Source of the DNA: Dicaeum eximium
Taxonomy: Eukaryota > Chordata > Aves > Passeriformes > Dicaeidae
NCBI GenBank assembly: GCA_013396995.1
Contig: VWZP01002429.1
Location: 124,833-188,832 of the forward strand
Length of the DNA stretch: 64,000 bases
Direction of reading: 5' to 3'
This document shows positions 1 through 13,714 of the stretch, one piece after another. How positions within the stretch are numbered: the stretch's first letter is position 1; the number at the start of each line of letters is the position of its first letter. The notes beneath the pieces are model-generated. The model saw only the letters and a list, made by a program, of their open reading frames with translations. It had not been told where the DNA came from and ran no database searches. A program made the translations under genes and the position numbers.

Positions 1-1428
1 CTGATATTTGCAACTATTTACTCACCATCTAGTACATATTTTTTTCTTCTGCTTAATGTTTATATGAGTTAGACATTTTCTTTCACTTAAAAAAACAGAT
101 TTGCACAGACTGTTCAAGAAACATCCTTAAGATTTGATATTCTTAAGAAAATATGGATAGAATATTGTGTTAGAATACCTTGAGCCATATTTATTACGCA
201 ATATGGTTAATTTAACATGTCAAACAGAAGTCTGGTTGTCCATTAAATCACTCAGAAAAATTGGTGAGGAAAGTTCAATCTTCTAACCATTTTTTTCTCT
301 TGAGAAATCCCCCAGCAATACCAATTCATCCAAACTAATTCCTGAAATACATTTATATAGCAAGTTTGCCAATTATCTTTAGTTATAGCTGCGGATGTTT
401 CCACAGGAAATGTCTTCTTGTATTTTATCAGAAATTCTTCTTTAATTTGTGGTGACAAATACAAATAATTATTTTTTCCCTCCTCAGCCCATTTCCCCTC
501 CATGTCCATTCATATGAATGCAGAAAGAAGAACAAGCACCTAAAACAGGAGAGTCTGTGTTTAGCACCAGACTTCCAGATCTAAGACATGTATTGGTCTT
601 TGATTTTCCTGCTATTAAAAACCTGAATCTTGTAGAACACTGCAGTGTGTTTTATTTGGAGGTTGACTGACACAGCCAATGTCTTTCATCTCAAGAAAGA
701 AGGTGAACACAGACACTGCAAGTCAACCTGTAGCAACTGGGGCAAATTTCTTATTACTGTGAGTTAGTTTTATTCTGATTTGTGTGTCAATCTCGGTGTA
801 AAAGAGCTAAGTATACAAATCTGACTGTGAGTTTTCCAAGATTTATTACCTGGTTTGTCTGAGCTACCTGCCCCATATACTGGAGAGAGGATGTTAATTG
901 TGACACTGACCTTCCTGTTAGCCAGTCTCCTCCCTCCCAGCGCTGCCAGCGTTCTGCCAGGCAGAGCAGATCACTGCCTTGCACCTCAGCATCCCCTGCC
1001 CCTTCTGGAATCATAACAGCTACTCTAGTATTCCAGCACTTAATGAAGCCAGTGTGTGAAATAAACCAAATGCAAATGAACCTTCAGTGTGTGAAAACAA
1101 AAAGGATTTAAGAAATGTCAGGGTAAAACTCTATTCATCAACTGTAGAAAAAGAAAAGACAGGCAATGAAATAATAACTAAAGACATCTCTTAGTTTGTT
1201 ATTCTGCAGTCCCCTGATGAGAACTTGCATGACCACAGTGCTGGCCCTTTTCCATCAGAAACCACTCTCATTTGAAATTTATCCGGCTGTTCACCTGCAC
1301 AGATTCATCTCCTGTCTTACTCTTAGAAGAGACTTGACAACTCTGTCCCATACCAGGAGACTTTTACATTACTGTAAGATGGAGAGATGGTAAAAACAAT
1401 TCACTGGTGCAGTCCTTTACAGCTTTTA

Positions 1429-1492
1429 GTGGTATATATATACATATGAATGTATGAGATATATAAATATGCATATGCATACATACACACAA
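1429..1492. repeat. AT-rich alternating purine-pyrimidine tract
   Basis: The tract is made of TA, CA and TG dinucleotide runs, and includes the self-complementary stretch TATGCATATGCATA. It is a decayed microsatellite with no obvious function. Confidence 0.7.
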
Positions 1493-4400
1493 AACTTGGG
1501 GGTTTTTAGAGTGAAACATTTGAAAAATGTGTTGTAGAATAGTTACGTATTTCTAAAGCTTTAAAGTAAAAAGGGAACACTATTTTTAGAAAGTCAACAT
1601 GGTACATTCACTGAAATGAATAAACTCCAAACAGCTCATATCAATGTGAATATTTTCTTAGACAAGTTTGTACTATTCTAGTTGTAAATGTTCTAGTTGT
1701 AAAGATTTCAGGGTACTTTCAACACCTTCTATCAGAATAGAATTGATCTAAAATTGATCTAAAAACTATTAAAGAAAGAGAAATTATCAGAACATACAAA
1801 CATGAAAAACATTTTTAGAAACTAAGCATTTAATAACTGAGTTGAATTGAAATTGAAACTAAGCTATTGAAGTTATACACAGCTAACGAAAACTGATCCC
1901 TGTTAACTCTACTCTTTAAGTTATTATTGATATTTCTTAAGCTACCAAATAACAGTCTTGGTGGGTAATAGAAGGAAAAATAATTTATATAAACTGTTAT
2001 AATGGTCCCATAGGAAATTTCCATGGGATTAAGATGAATGTTGGTTCTTCTTCACCAGTAAGGAATTTTTTCCTAGGCATTAATCTCTTTCTTGCTCTCT
2101 CTGCCTCACGTAAATAAACCCAGTTAACATTATTTGACTCTGGTGCTCTGGATTTGGCCATCCCTCTTTCCAGGCTTTCTAGGCTGACGGCTGGTCTCCA
2201 AAGGAGAGTTAGAATGTGAGCAGGGCAGTGGCCTCCTGTTTCAGAAGCAATATTCCCTTCTGAAGCTGATCCCAATGAAAGAGCAGCACTGCTGCCAGCA
2301 AAAGTGAGACAGCCAGGATGGGGAGCAGACCACTTAAAATGCCTTCCAGGTTCCTCTACTGTTGTTTCAAAAAGTAAATAAAAAATCAAATAATTTATAT
2401 TTTATCTGCTCTTTGTTCTTATAATATTTCACTACTTGTAACAGGAAGCTTTATTGAAAGTTACTTATCCTGGTGTATGTCAGGGTATAAAAAGAACAAA
2501 TAAAACTATTAAGGATAATGCAAAGAACTTTGCTTCAGAGATGCAGCATGGCCACTGCCAGCTTGGATTTGCCCTTGGAAATCTACAGCTGAGGAGAACA
2601 GGAAAAGCAAGGGAAGAGAGGCACTGTACCTCCCACCATGGATGCTGCAACATGTCAGGCTCAATAAAATATTGCCTTGCTCCTATCAGGGTGGAAAAGA
2701 GCTCCTATCTAAATGAAAAGGATGACCAATATTCCGAGATGAATGCACTTTCTACTGAGTAATGAGCCATGGGGTCATTTTTTAAGATCAACTTGAATCA
2801 ACTGAATCTGAGGAATAAAAAAATCAACCAAAGTCTTAGCCAGAATAAACACTACAAGTTTAATTTCCTGCCTCCCAATTTAAAAGGCTTCTATGATTGT
2901 TTCATTTACATGCCAGCTATTGATCTACACTGTGATTTGTCAGTATAAATTTTCTGTTAAATATATTTTTAAACTAAAGAAGCTACATGTGCAAATGTGT
3001 ATATATATGATCAGAGATGAAAAAATGCAAAGACTTGGGGAGATCATGTAATTTGGAATTATTCACAAACTGAACACATTTACCACTTAACAAATAAGAA
3101 TAATATTAAGGAGAACTACGAAATCAACCAGATCCTTTTTAGCTCCTACCTAACTGAAACAGCCCAAATACCGCCTTTGTTTCCTAATCTGAGACCTAAT
3201 ATTTTACTGACATTATTTATTGAAGTGCTCAATTAACTTTTTGAATTTCGCCTATTCATGCATTTATAAAGTGTGAAACTTTTATTTCTAAACGGTACCC
3301 ATTATGTTCCTGACGGCATCACTGGGAAGGGAGCACACAGATTAGGGATGTTTTCACGTACATTGAGGCACAAATTGTGTGAGTCTTGTTTTCTTGCATT
3401 ATTAATGTCCTTTCCAAAATTGAAAAGGTGTGGTCTTTTGAACAACCTGACTTCAAAGGGAGCTGAAATGAGCTTTTGGTCTGTGAGTTTGTTCCCTCCT
3501 CAAGATAATACACATAGAATTCTACTTCATTTCCCTCATGAGGCCTCATCATTCATCTTTGAATCTTATCTGGAATTTAAATCACTTTCTCCTATCTCCA
3601 AAATCTGCCTTCTTAGGTGACACATGCAGGGATTCTGCCTGTCAGATATTTCTATTAAGAGATTTGCAACAAACTTATTTTTCACTCTTTGGAGGGCTCT
3701 GTCTGCAAATGGAATTGTGGTCATAAACTAAATGAAATGCCCATTTAACATGCCTCCTGAAACACACACTATTTGCAAGAAAACCAAGCAAATAATTTTC
3801 AGTTTATTAATAATACTTGATCAAAACATAGGCTTAATTAAAAACCCCCAAAACTATGAGTGTTAATACAAAACAAGCCCTGCTATTCTCTGCCATTACC
3901 TCTCAAATATTAATTTACAGGGGTTTTATTGAGTTTGCTTTCTAAAAACCTGGCTGAAATGCTAATACTCAAATGTTTAAAGGTTACATTTGAGTCAGGC
4001 ATCTTGACTGCCTGCTGCTCCAAGGACTGAAACAACTGAGAGGTGTCACCACAGTCCTGAAGGGTCCTCAGGAACTGAGGACTTTTGACTCTCTGAGCAT
4101 CAGGAGGTTGCATGAAGAAAAAGGAGGCTGCCACTGTTCAAAGCAGGATGACACATCCTTTCCTTGCTGCTGGTGTTTGAACAAATAAAACACTGGTTGA
4201 GGCAGCTTTTAAGATGTTATGAAGGTACAAAGAGTGGGATTAATGCAAACTAGACCCCAGGGACAAAGAAAACAGGGTAGCTGGGGCTTGTTTGCTTTGG
4301 AGTACAAACATTTGTGCTCAGCTCTGAAAACACCTCCTGAAGAGAGCTCTTGTCTCCTCCCCCTCACACAGTCCCACCTACACACATCACTCACTTTGTC

Positions 4401-4889
4401 AGACCAAAGGACTACACTCCCTTATCGATGCACATCCTACAGGAAGTGTTATGTGCTTGCATTGATTCATTAAATAAACATCCAGACAACGCATAAGCTT
4501 TCAGGTCCCATGTGGGAAACACTGGGGTTCCCAGGCTGGTCTGCACACAGAAGAAAGCCCACCTGGATCCTGCCCAGGGCTGCACACCTTCCTTTGCTGG
4601 CTCTTTGAAGGCTCCCATCACTTGGCAAATCCCTCTTCAAAGGCTCTTACCTCTGAAGGAAGTGCTGAGGGTGCTTGCAAGAGCTGCTATAAACGTGCTC
4701 ACCCAAGGCAGATGGAGCTGTCACAGGTGTTAAACACCTCTCACAATTTCCACGTTTTGGGAGAGGTGATTTACTTCAAAGATTATTTGCTCTGTTGAAA
4801 GTGCGCAGTCCAAATTGGGGATGAAAGTATCCCTGCTTTTACACAAGTCTCACACTGAATTGAGAGGATCTCTCCAGGGAACCATGGGG

Positions 4890-5509
4890 TGTGGCAATGT
4901 GGATGGTGGGTGATGGGACGGATGGAGGCAAGAGATCTCTGGAGTCAAGGCTGGTGCAGTTTATTGCACAGGGCGTGGGTATAGTGGTCCTGCTGAGAGC
5001 TGCCAGTTGCAGCTTGGAGCAGGACTGAGAGAGAGAAGGAGGGATAGAGGAGGGGTAAGAGGAGGCGAAGAGTAGAGCAAGAACAAGAGTGAGAGAGCGA
5101 AGTTCCCATTACAACGCATTAAGTCTTCTATACTGAATATTCTAATTTACACTAACCAATCTAGTACAAGATACAAATCCTATAGCATTACATATAGCCT
5201 ATAACAATCATTATATTACCATACTGTGTTATATTTTAAACCCTAAAAACTACTCTTTGGACCCCTCTTGCCAAGCTGGGAGGGTCTGCTCTGACCCTTG
5301 GACTCTTGGTAAGGAGAAGGGCATTATTTAATCAAAAGGGGATTACCTTCAGCTGGCCATGCTATTGTTTTTCAGTTGTTCAGTAACTGAGGCTTGGTAT
5401 CTTAGACATCAAAACTTGCTTTCAATTCTATTTCACTTATATATTTCATATTCTCAAAGTCTAAACCGTCATATTTATAAGGCTTTTCTATTTCATCTTT
5501 CCCAACACA
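4890..5509 (-). mobile_element. Probable solo LTR, minus orientation
   Basis: On the minus strand this reads TGTGTTGGGAAAG at its start and CATTGCCACA at its end, giving TGTG...CACA termini typical of retroviral LTRs. A poly(A) signal AATAAA (complement of 4960-4965) lies about 70 bp before the 3' terminus, where an R/U5 junction is expected. Runs of G flank both ends and could be a 4-bp target duplication, but a homopolymer is weak evidence. The interior holds a GA-rich tract on the plus strand (about 5021-5105). The element has the same orientation as CLSTN2. No internal retroviral genes are attached. The ends are inferred by eye. Confidence 0.5.
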
Positions 5510-8500
5510 GGGGGAATCTCGTTGCAGCCCAGAGCCCACTACTCTGGCAGCTGTGGATACTGCAGCAGTCTGAGCTGGAGTTAGCTACAGCAGCACAAAG
5601 GCACAGCAGAAATACATGCTCCTTCCCTATACAGATTAGTCTGGGATTTACTTATTTTCCAGAAGGCAATTAGGACATAATGCAGGGAAAAGCAAATGCT
5701 ATTTTGTTTTTAATGCAGCTAAAAGGTGGCAATGAATCATACTTGGCTCCCTTAATAATTTCTGTAAAGTGAAGAACGGTTGTGTGTGAATGGTTGTGGC
5801 TGCTGCTATATATGTAAGTCAGGAAATGATACAACCCAAATATTATGCATAGTCTCTTTAGTGAAATAGGGACTGCTGGGACTTTAATTACAGAGCTGGC
5901 ATCTTGCAGACAAACTGATTATATGTTATATACCATAGGAAGGTAATTATCAGCTGTAGTTATCAGGTAGTTATCAGCTGTATTTGTGACTTTGCCAGAG
6001 AATGCCATTATTTCGTCAATATGCAGCTTGCTTCTAGTACTAATCATGATCATGATCTTAGTGCTTTTATGGGAGGAAACAAGTCCGCATTGAGGGTCTG
6101 CATCCCAGAGTAGTTCTGGGTTGACATTAGGGACATGAAACAAATAGACTGCGGCAAGACATTTTCAATACCACTGTTGCACAAGCCCTTAAATTTTTAT
6201 GGATCTCATTAAAGTAATTGTTTAAAGATTCAAACATTTATTCACAATTCAGCTGTCTGAAATTTTCCCAGTGAGACACTGTTTTTACTGTTTTGATTGG
6301 TAAATGGGTGCTGAAATTACTATTGCTAGAAATGGGACAACAGGTTCTTCAGGTAAAAAAACCCCAACACTGAAAAATATGCCTTTTTAGTTTTGCCAAA
6401 TAGGTCAGGTGTTTGCTTTCAAAATTGTAAATAACTTAAAGAAAAAAAATCTGAATATTAAGGACAAAAATTCCAACATGCTCCCCTAAAGTAAGTCCCC
6501 TATTAAGAGACCCAGACCAAGTCATATGGAAGTCTTATATGACATAAAACAACTGTAACTGCAGAAATAAAGACAATAGGTGAATTGTCTGCCAGTTGAG
6601 AGCTGTGTATTTCTGAAATCCAAACACAATTAGTCCATTTGGGCTAGGAAGTGATGGTCAAGGAGAGCAAGGCAGATCTGCCCTTGCAGGAAGAGATCCA
6701 AGTGTGACGTTCAGCAATGTCTCTTACTACCTGAAAGCAACTGGACATTTCCTGTCACCTGTGCACACACAGGACTATCTATGGTCTCCTATTGCACACA
6801 CTCTAGAGTCAGATTAATAGTGTTATTTTATGTTTGAAGTTAACACTTAACTGTTACCCCAGTTCTCCTTCTATTTACTTTAGCTGAGGACTGGGTGATA
6901 AGTTACTACAGCAATTTTTGTTACATCAACCACATTTGGTTAAATATTCCTCATATGGAAAATGAAGGCTGAATTTGAAATCAGAGTCTCTGTGCTGGCC
7001 ATGGAATTACAGCAAACCCTCACTTTGGAGTGCATCCAAATCCAGAGATGGTGGCGGATGTGCCTTAGAGAGAGAGGGCATGAGGCCACTTAGGAAAGAA
7101 TAAAAAATGCCACACACAGGCCAAGCCTGCAATTACAGCAACAGTGAATTCCTCTGAACAGGTTTGAGTCCACAGGTTAATTGGAGTGAACAAACTGGAA
7201 GGGAAAAGACTGAATCGGCAATGAAAGGATCACTCTAAGATTGGAAAAGAACTTAGTGAGACCCTGGACTCTGACTAAATGCTTGAAAAAATGCAGTAAA
7301 AGTCTGGAGTGTCTGGAAAACCATTGCCTATTTGGAAGAACACTAAAGCAGGGGTAGGAAGATCTGTGCAATATCAGTCTGCAGTTTTTTTGTCTGTTTT
7401 CAAGCAATTGTGAGTGAATTAGAAATAGGAACTTCACTGCTGCTGTGCAGATATTTTAAAATTGGAAGGTTTTTTATAATACTCTACCAGAACTTTGTGC
7501 AACTTCTATGGCATAGTGATGCTTCTTTTGGGAAATTTGCTTGCTGATGGAGGTTTGCTATGACTTAAATATGCATTTACTTAAAAACCCCTAATACTAC
7601 AAAACATCACAGCTATCAATAATACAGCTATCAGTAATACCAATGCCAGGAACTTTCCTGAAATTATGATTCAATAAACTTGCAATTTATAACATTAAAG
7701 TTACATTTAGAATTTAATTTGAAAACGACTTCTGCTAATGGAAAATTCGAGTAAGGATCTTGCTTTTGTTTGCCTAGGAAGTTTCTGCACAGTTCACTGC
7801 CTGCTTATAAAAAAAATGCAACTCTGAAGTAGAAAAATCTTTCAAGACATGAAATTATTCATAAGGATTTTCATTTCCTAGCCAGCACTAGTACTGCTAC
7901 AAAACTATAAGTGGGTCCACAATTATTTGTAACCTAATCAGGTCATAATTGCTTATCAGAGAATGGTTAATGCTAAATTTTGAAGTTAGCCTGGCTCTGC
8001 CATGCTTTGGCAAAGCTCATGGATCTTGAAGAGTATATTTTAAGTTGGTGGCATTGAACTGAAAACCTGCACAGTTACCCTGACCTTATTTAGCAGCTGC
8101 TAATTGTCCTTTATGCTTACATAGTGAATATTCATTGGTAAGGAAGCAGATGTTTTGGAATCTTGGTCAGTGCAGATTCACACTAGTGAATTCACACTGG
8201 CTCATCAGCTCTGCAGATGCCTAGTGCAGCCCTCGTGAATTTTTTACTTTTGGCAGCACATAAACACAGTAATAGCATCAAAGTTCAATATGGCCAATAG
8301 ATATAAATTCTTCTGAAATCCTGGTGAATGAAAAAAGAATTTTTTAAATCTATGTCTTAAGACAGTCAATATCTTTAGAAAAGTAGAGCTCTTTATGAAA
8401 AGTGAAATTGATCTTTCTTCAAATTCATGTAAATCACACATTTAGTTTACCCACCACAGTCATTCCTAATAGATCCCAGGAGCTCTGGAAATAAGAATAT

Positions 8501-11500
8501 TGATTTTGATGACCTAGGGAGGTGGTGCAGTGAGAACTGACAAATCCATAGTACAGCTAAATGACTCCTACAGTCTTAGGTGGGGAGTTGTTTATATGGC
8601 TACTTTCACATGACAAATGCCTAATTAAAGTTTTATTAAACCACTAGCAACCATAATGATATATTTTTAGAATATTGGGCATTACTTAGAGAGTAATAGG
8701 TAAAGCTGGAAGGAATTTTAATGGGATATATAAAGTGGATCTCTCTCTGAGCAAAGGTTGCATGACGTACAGACACTACAATTTCAATAATAAATGTAAG
8801 AAAATAAAAATTTAGTGGGTAAAGTACAGAAAGGGAAGATTAGGAGATCAAGTTCTTATTTGGTGCAGGTAAATAACTGCATTAGAAAATGCAGCTTTCA
8901 AATTAGAGCCTTTCTATTTAAGGTACATTCACTTGTGGCAGTGACACAGGACATTCACTGCAGTGATGGGAAGTGATTTGCATGCAAGCTGTGAGCTGCT
9001 TTTGTAGCCTTGAAATTTGTAATATGTAATACTGATTTTTACAATGGGTTTAAAAAATATGGATGGCTTAATTACAACTTTAAATAATGAAATTACTTAA
9101 TCATGCTGACAGATAAAGCACCTGAAAAGCCTGATTGTGTACAATAGCTGCAGCATGTCTTTGTGCTGCCATGCTGTAACTTCCAGGTGTCTTAGTAAAT
9201 TAGATCAGTAGTTCATTCATGATGAAATAATCCTACTATAACCCACCTTTCTTGTTGGTAAATTGCATCAAGCAAACATGTCAGTTCAATAACACTTGCT
9301 GACTGCAGTTAGGCAGCACCCTGTGTTTTGTTTTTAACTGTAGAACTAGAAAGCTGCTAATTTCTGCATTTTTACATAATTTTTCATCATATGCTTGAAA
9401 ATATGCCTTTCTAGGCTTTGATATTGTCAAGCGACTACCCAGATGTTAAAGTAATCCATGGAAAAACACCACCATAGTTTATTCCTGAACTGCAGACATC
9501 CAGAAACACCGGATCCAAGGCTGGAATAAACAGTTCAGGCACATGGATAAATTAATTTATATTTATTAATAACACAACCTCTTTGTCTGCTAACCTGCCT
9601 TTGGAAGGATAAAGATACCAGTCCTATCTTTGTGAAATGCTTCAGACACCACCTGAAAACTAACCTGCTTTTCTCTTAAGCTAAATTTCCTGAGGGGCCT
9701 CAGGAAATTGTCCAAGTAATGGATCTTGAACATTTCCAAATCAGTTTCTGCATGTGTTTTACAAATTCTGGTGCACAAGTGATAAATCACAGACAGTGTA
9801 AAAGAGAAATATTAGACATAGCTGACAAATAAGAGAGCGAATGTGACTGTTCACCTTCAAATACTTTGATTGGGAATTTCTGTTCTAGGCTTTAAATTTC
9901 TTGAGTTCTCAGAGTAGTACAAAACCAAGGCACTAATAATGTTGCACTGTGAATAAAGTACATGAAAAAATTGTTAATCTCTGGCTCAGATACCTTCTCC
10001 CACTAAAAAAAGTGTTGTTATCCTATTGATTTAGGAGAAGAAAAAATACCTTTTGGCTTGTCTGTCCTCATATTTGTATGAAAAGTGTAATACCTGTGCT
10101 GAACAGTGTGAAATACATCATCCTAGTTACTGTTATGTATTCCACTGTCACTAAAGGCTTGAATGACTTGGTTCATCATTCAAACTACAATCTGGTTTGG
10201 TTCACAGCTAAGACAGTCAAAGAAACAGGTTTTGATATTTTATGTTATTCTTAGATGGCCCAAATGCATATTTGGCTGCCTAAATAATTCACTTAAAATA
10301 ATACCTATGTTCCCATCTATTTGAGACAATTAGATGATAATTTAGATGCCTTTTACTGACTTTGGTAACAAAACTTTTTGCAATATATTCTTGGGTTTTA
10401 AAAAAGTGTCTAATACTTAAAGTATGAGAAAAGAAATGACATAAATATTGACAAACACACCATGATATTCAACTTAAACTTTTGAATAGGAAACTCAGAA
10501 AAAAAATCATGATTCTGAAACAAAGGAAACACCTGGGCTTACAAGGAAATGGAACTAAAATGAAGAAACCTCCTCTACCTGGGTTCTATTTCAGTTTTTA
10601 TTACCCAGTGTTACAGACCTGACACTGATTTTGTTTAACATTGCTCTTTCCATACCTTTTCTTCCAGATTACTGCTAATGGATTCTCTCACAACTAAGAC
10701 ACCTTATTTGCAAAAGGATGAAAGTGAGGAAAATCCCAAACTATCCACATTTATTTTTTCCCATGTTTCTTATAAATAGCAAGGATACCCTCAGTAAAAA
10801 TCTGATACCTCTCATTATCAGCATCTTTCACAGAGGTCCTGTGTCAGCAGGTCACTGGGAAAGGCACGTCTGCCCAGGGCTGTGGCACTCTCAGGTCATG
10901 GATCAGTGCAGCAAGTGAAAAATTCACCTAGCAAAGGCCATTAATGGAACAAATAGGGCAAAATAAACTGAAAGCCATACCGGAAAGAAATCCTTAGGTT
11001 TATGAACTGACTTAAAGACATAATCTTCCCAGAGCTAACCTGGCAGACACTGTCATGTGGGGGTTCCAGACACTTCTTGTGCAAGGCTGTCATGGTGTCA
11101 AAAGGCTCCAGATGCACTGTTCAGTTTGCAGAGGAGGTTTCTTCATTTTACTTCCATTCCCTTGTAAGCTCAAGTGTTTCCTTTGTTTCAGAATCATGAT
11201 GTTTAAAATGTTCAGTGGATTCCGTGTATCCAGACAAGGATGGAGCCTGCAGCTAAGGTGTGTGCCATACTCACCCACCACAGTAATGAGATCTAGACAA
11301 TTACATTAAACCTGGGATGAAAATAAGCTCACACTCCTAGTCAGTGCCCTGAAAGAATGAGGAGTCTCATGGAATAGATAGAGCCCAGAGCAGCTGGTAT
11401 CATAAATTTTACTGTTCTGCAGTGAGAGTGATAAATGATTTCACCAGTTTCTTCACCCTCTTCCAAGGTCACTGGATACCTCTCAGCGAAAACAATCTCT

Positions 11501-13232
11501 GGATTGTTGCACTCATAAAGTGAGCTCAGCAATAAAGTGCTCTGCCACATTTTCCTCTGCTCTGGCTGTGCTTGGGACTAAGCCCTGGAGGGTCTTGCAG
11601 AGTCATTTCTGCCCTGTCCTGTCTGCAGAGCCCTGTCCCACAGGGCAGGTGGGGGAACAAGGACATTCCCAAGCTTTTCTTAAGAAAACAACAGGGAACT
11701 GGAGGGTTTGCCACTACAGAAAAAGCTATTCTGAAGGTGAGATTTCCAGAGGTATGTCAGTGTCTAAATATGCAAATAATCCACTTAATCTACTCCTGTA
11801 AGTCTAGCCCAGCTTCTTTTCATATTGAGTAGGATCCTAACTTGTTTTATGACATGGTTTTAAAATATCCTGTGCGTTCTAAGGTAGACCACTCTGGGTA
11901 TACAGTTAGAAGAAGGCATCCCTTTAATACATTATAGTGACAATTTCTCACTGCCTTGACTTCAAAACCTTGCAAGTTCCTTCCTGGCCCATTATTTATG
12001 TATGTTTTACTTTCAGTTTATTTTAATTTACTCTACCATATAGGCTAGGTGGAGCATGAAGAAGAGATAAAGCAGCAATTTTTATGAGGTCCCTTCATGA
12101 CAAAACTTACAACAGTATCACCTTGACAATATAAATTTATCTTCATGGAAGTCTGGGCACACAACCCATAAAAAACTTTATTTATACTTTAATCTTACTT
12201 TGTTTTTCAGCTATAAACAACAGCTGAAAATATACTGTGGAAATCAACTGACAGCAGCCGAATGAAAGGAAATTATTCAAATGACCTAAAAAATATTTTC
12301 TGTCTCTGGTTTACATCATGTAGGAGTTTTCAGTTGTAGTTAGGAAAGTTCATAGCCAAGTTAAAAGAGTCACACACAAATTTCATTTATTGAGAGGACA
12401 CTGCTTGTCTCTCATTGTAAGGACATAGAAGTTGTCTGCACTCAATTTTCAAAATCAAAATATTTCCCAAAAACTTTGCATTATCATTAATTAGATGCTT
12501 AGTACAGAGTTTAGAAATACAAGTCCATCTTCAGCACTCAGAACAACCTTATCTGAGGCTATATCAGTTACTCCTGACTTGCAATCTTCAATATGATTTA
12601 ATTTCAATTTATTTTGAGACACTGTGAGATTTCATATCGAGTACAGAGCAAACTGATTCCAGACTGGTTAGTGTAAATGCAAAGCAAGTGCTATGATCAC
12701 CACAGGCTTTCTTACCACACTCATCTGATAAACACAGTGGAGATCTCATTTTTATATGTATTTTGAAGGTGAATTAGAAAAGTAAACATTCTTATAGCTA
12801 CATTTTCAATAGCATACTTTGGACTCAAAGATAAGAAGAAACTGGCTTTGAAAAAATATTACTTTGCTGGAGTCTGTCTTCTTTTATCCAAATGATGCTT
12901 ATCCTGCCTAGAATTAATAAATCTATGAAAGGCAACTCTTTATCTCTTTAATAATAATTTTCTTGCAATATACTCTTAATAATAAGGCAAAATTACATAC
13001 AGCGCAGCAGATGAAAGAAAAGGTCTGTAGATTGGATTTACAATATAATAGAAGTGCCTTTCTGTGTGTCAGCATGCTCTTTACTGAAAAGGTTTCCACA
13101 ATTCCCATTGTGCTGATAAAGCAGATTTTTAAAAAATGGTAAGTGGAAAACTTTTAGGGACTGTCAAGTCACATCTCTCTCCACTGCCAAAGGATGTAAA
13201 CCTCTACTTACTATTTAAAGTGTCTCAATTTG

Positions 13233-13376
13233 CAAAACAAAACAAAACAAAACAAAACAAAACAAACAAAAAAAAAACCACCAAAAAACCAAAAAAACCC
13301 AACCAACCAAACAACAAAAACAAACAAACAAACAAAAAACAACAACAACCAAACAAACAAAAAACACCCCCAAAAA
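13233..13376. repeat. A/C-rich low-complexity tract
   Basis: A run of CAAAA units grades into CAAA, AACC and ACA units with almost no G or T. An open frame across it is compositional, not a gene. Similar but shorter tracts occur at 32.1, 58.1 and 61.5 kb. Confidence 0.9.
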
Positions 13377-13528
13377 CTAGTGCATCAAATGACTTGACAA
13401 AGTTAACTTATTTGTCTGTTTTATGTGGATCATAATTAGAGTTGTAACAACTGCAAGTTGCCACATAATTGCAAGAGTTTTCAAACAGATTCCAGTCATA
13501 CTCTGGACAGTCTCTGGACAGCTGCTCT

Positions 13529-13677
13529 GGGATCTGGGTAGTTCCCTGTGCTGTCTAGAGGGGCTGAGGAGGAGGGATCTGGGATCTGGAATGTGGGATC
13601 TTGGATCTGGGATCTAGGATCTGAGATGTGGGATCTGGTTGGTTCCCTGTTCTGTCTAAAGGCCTGAGGAGGAGGGA
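13529..13677. repeat. 7-bp minisatellite inside a 101-bp-period duplication
   Basis: From 13574 to 13636 there are nine consecutive 7-bp units based on GGGATCT; five are exact (including both ends) and four are one- or two-base variants. The block is bracketed by two diverged copies of a segment of about 48 bp (13529-13577 and 13630-13677). Each copy starts GGGATCT and contains TTCCCTG, CTGTCTA and CTGAGGAGGAGGGA. The period between copies is 101 bp. A separate short duplication, CTCTGGACAGT then CTCTGGACAG, lies just before it (about 13501-13520). The array ends 38 bp from exon 8, on the downstream (donor) side of the exon in gene orientation. Confidence 0.85.
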
Positions 13678-13714
13678 GGGTCCCGGATGACCTCGGGCAG
13701 CAGGAGGGAGGTAC

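Larger units (their letters stand above)
1..13714 (-). other. CLSTN2: CLSTN2 intron 8 (partial)
   Basis: This non-coding stretch follows the exon 8 donor (GTACCT, reading leftward from 13714) and runs off the left edge. I searched it for the next calsyntenin-2 exon, which should continue the LNS domain, and did not see it, so that exon probably lies left of position 1. Apart from the probable LTR at about 4.9-5.5 kb, the AT-rich dinucleotide patch near 1.45 kb, the A/C-rich tract at 13.2-13.4 kb and the minisatellite next to exon 8, it looks like ordinary AT-rich intron. The short open frames in it have no recognisable domains and no splice-site support. Confidence 0.8.

Noticed and set aside
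252..509. 85-codon minus-strand open frame near the left edge, considered as the next CLSTN2 exon
   Set aside because: Its peptide does not resemble the LNS segment that should follow exon 8 and it has no phase-compatible splice context I could see. Chance open frames of this length are common in AT-rich introns.
1997..2389. 130-codon minus-strand open frame
   Set aside because: No recognisable domain, no flanking splice logic and no relation to calsyntenin. Treated as chance.
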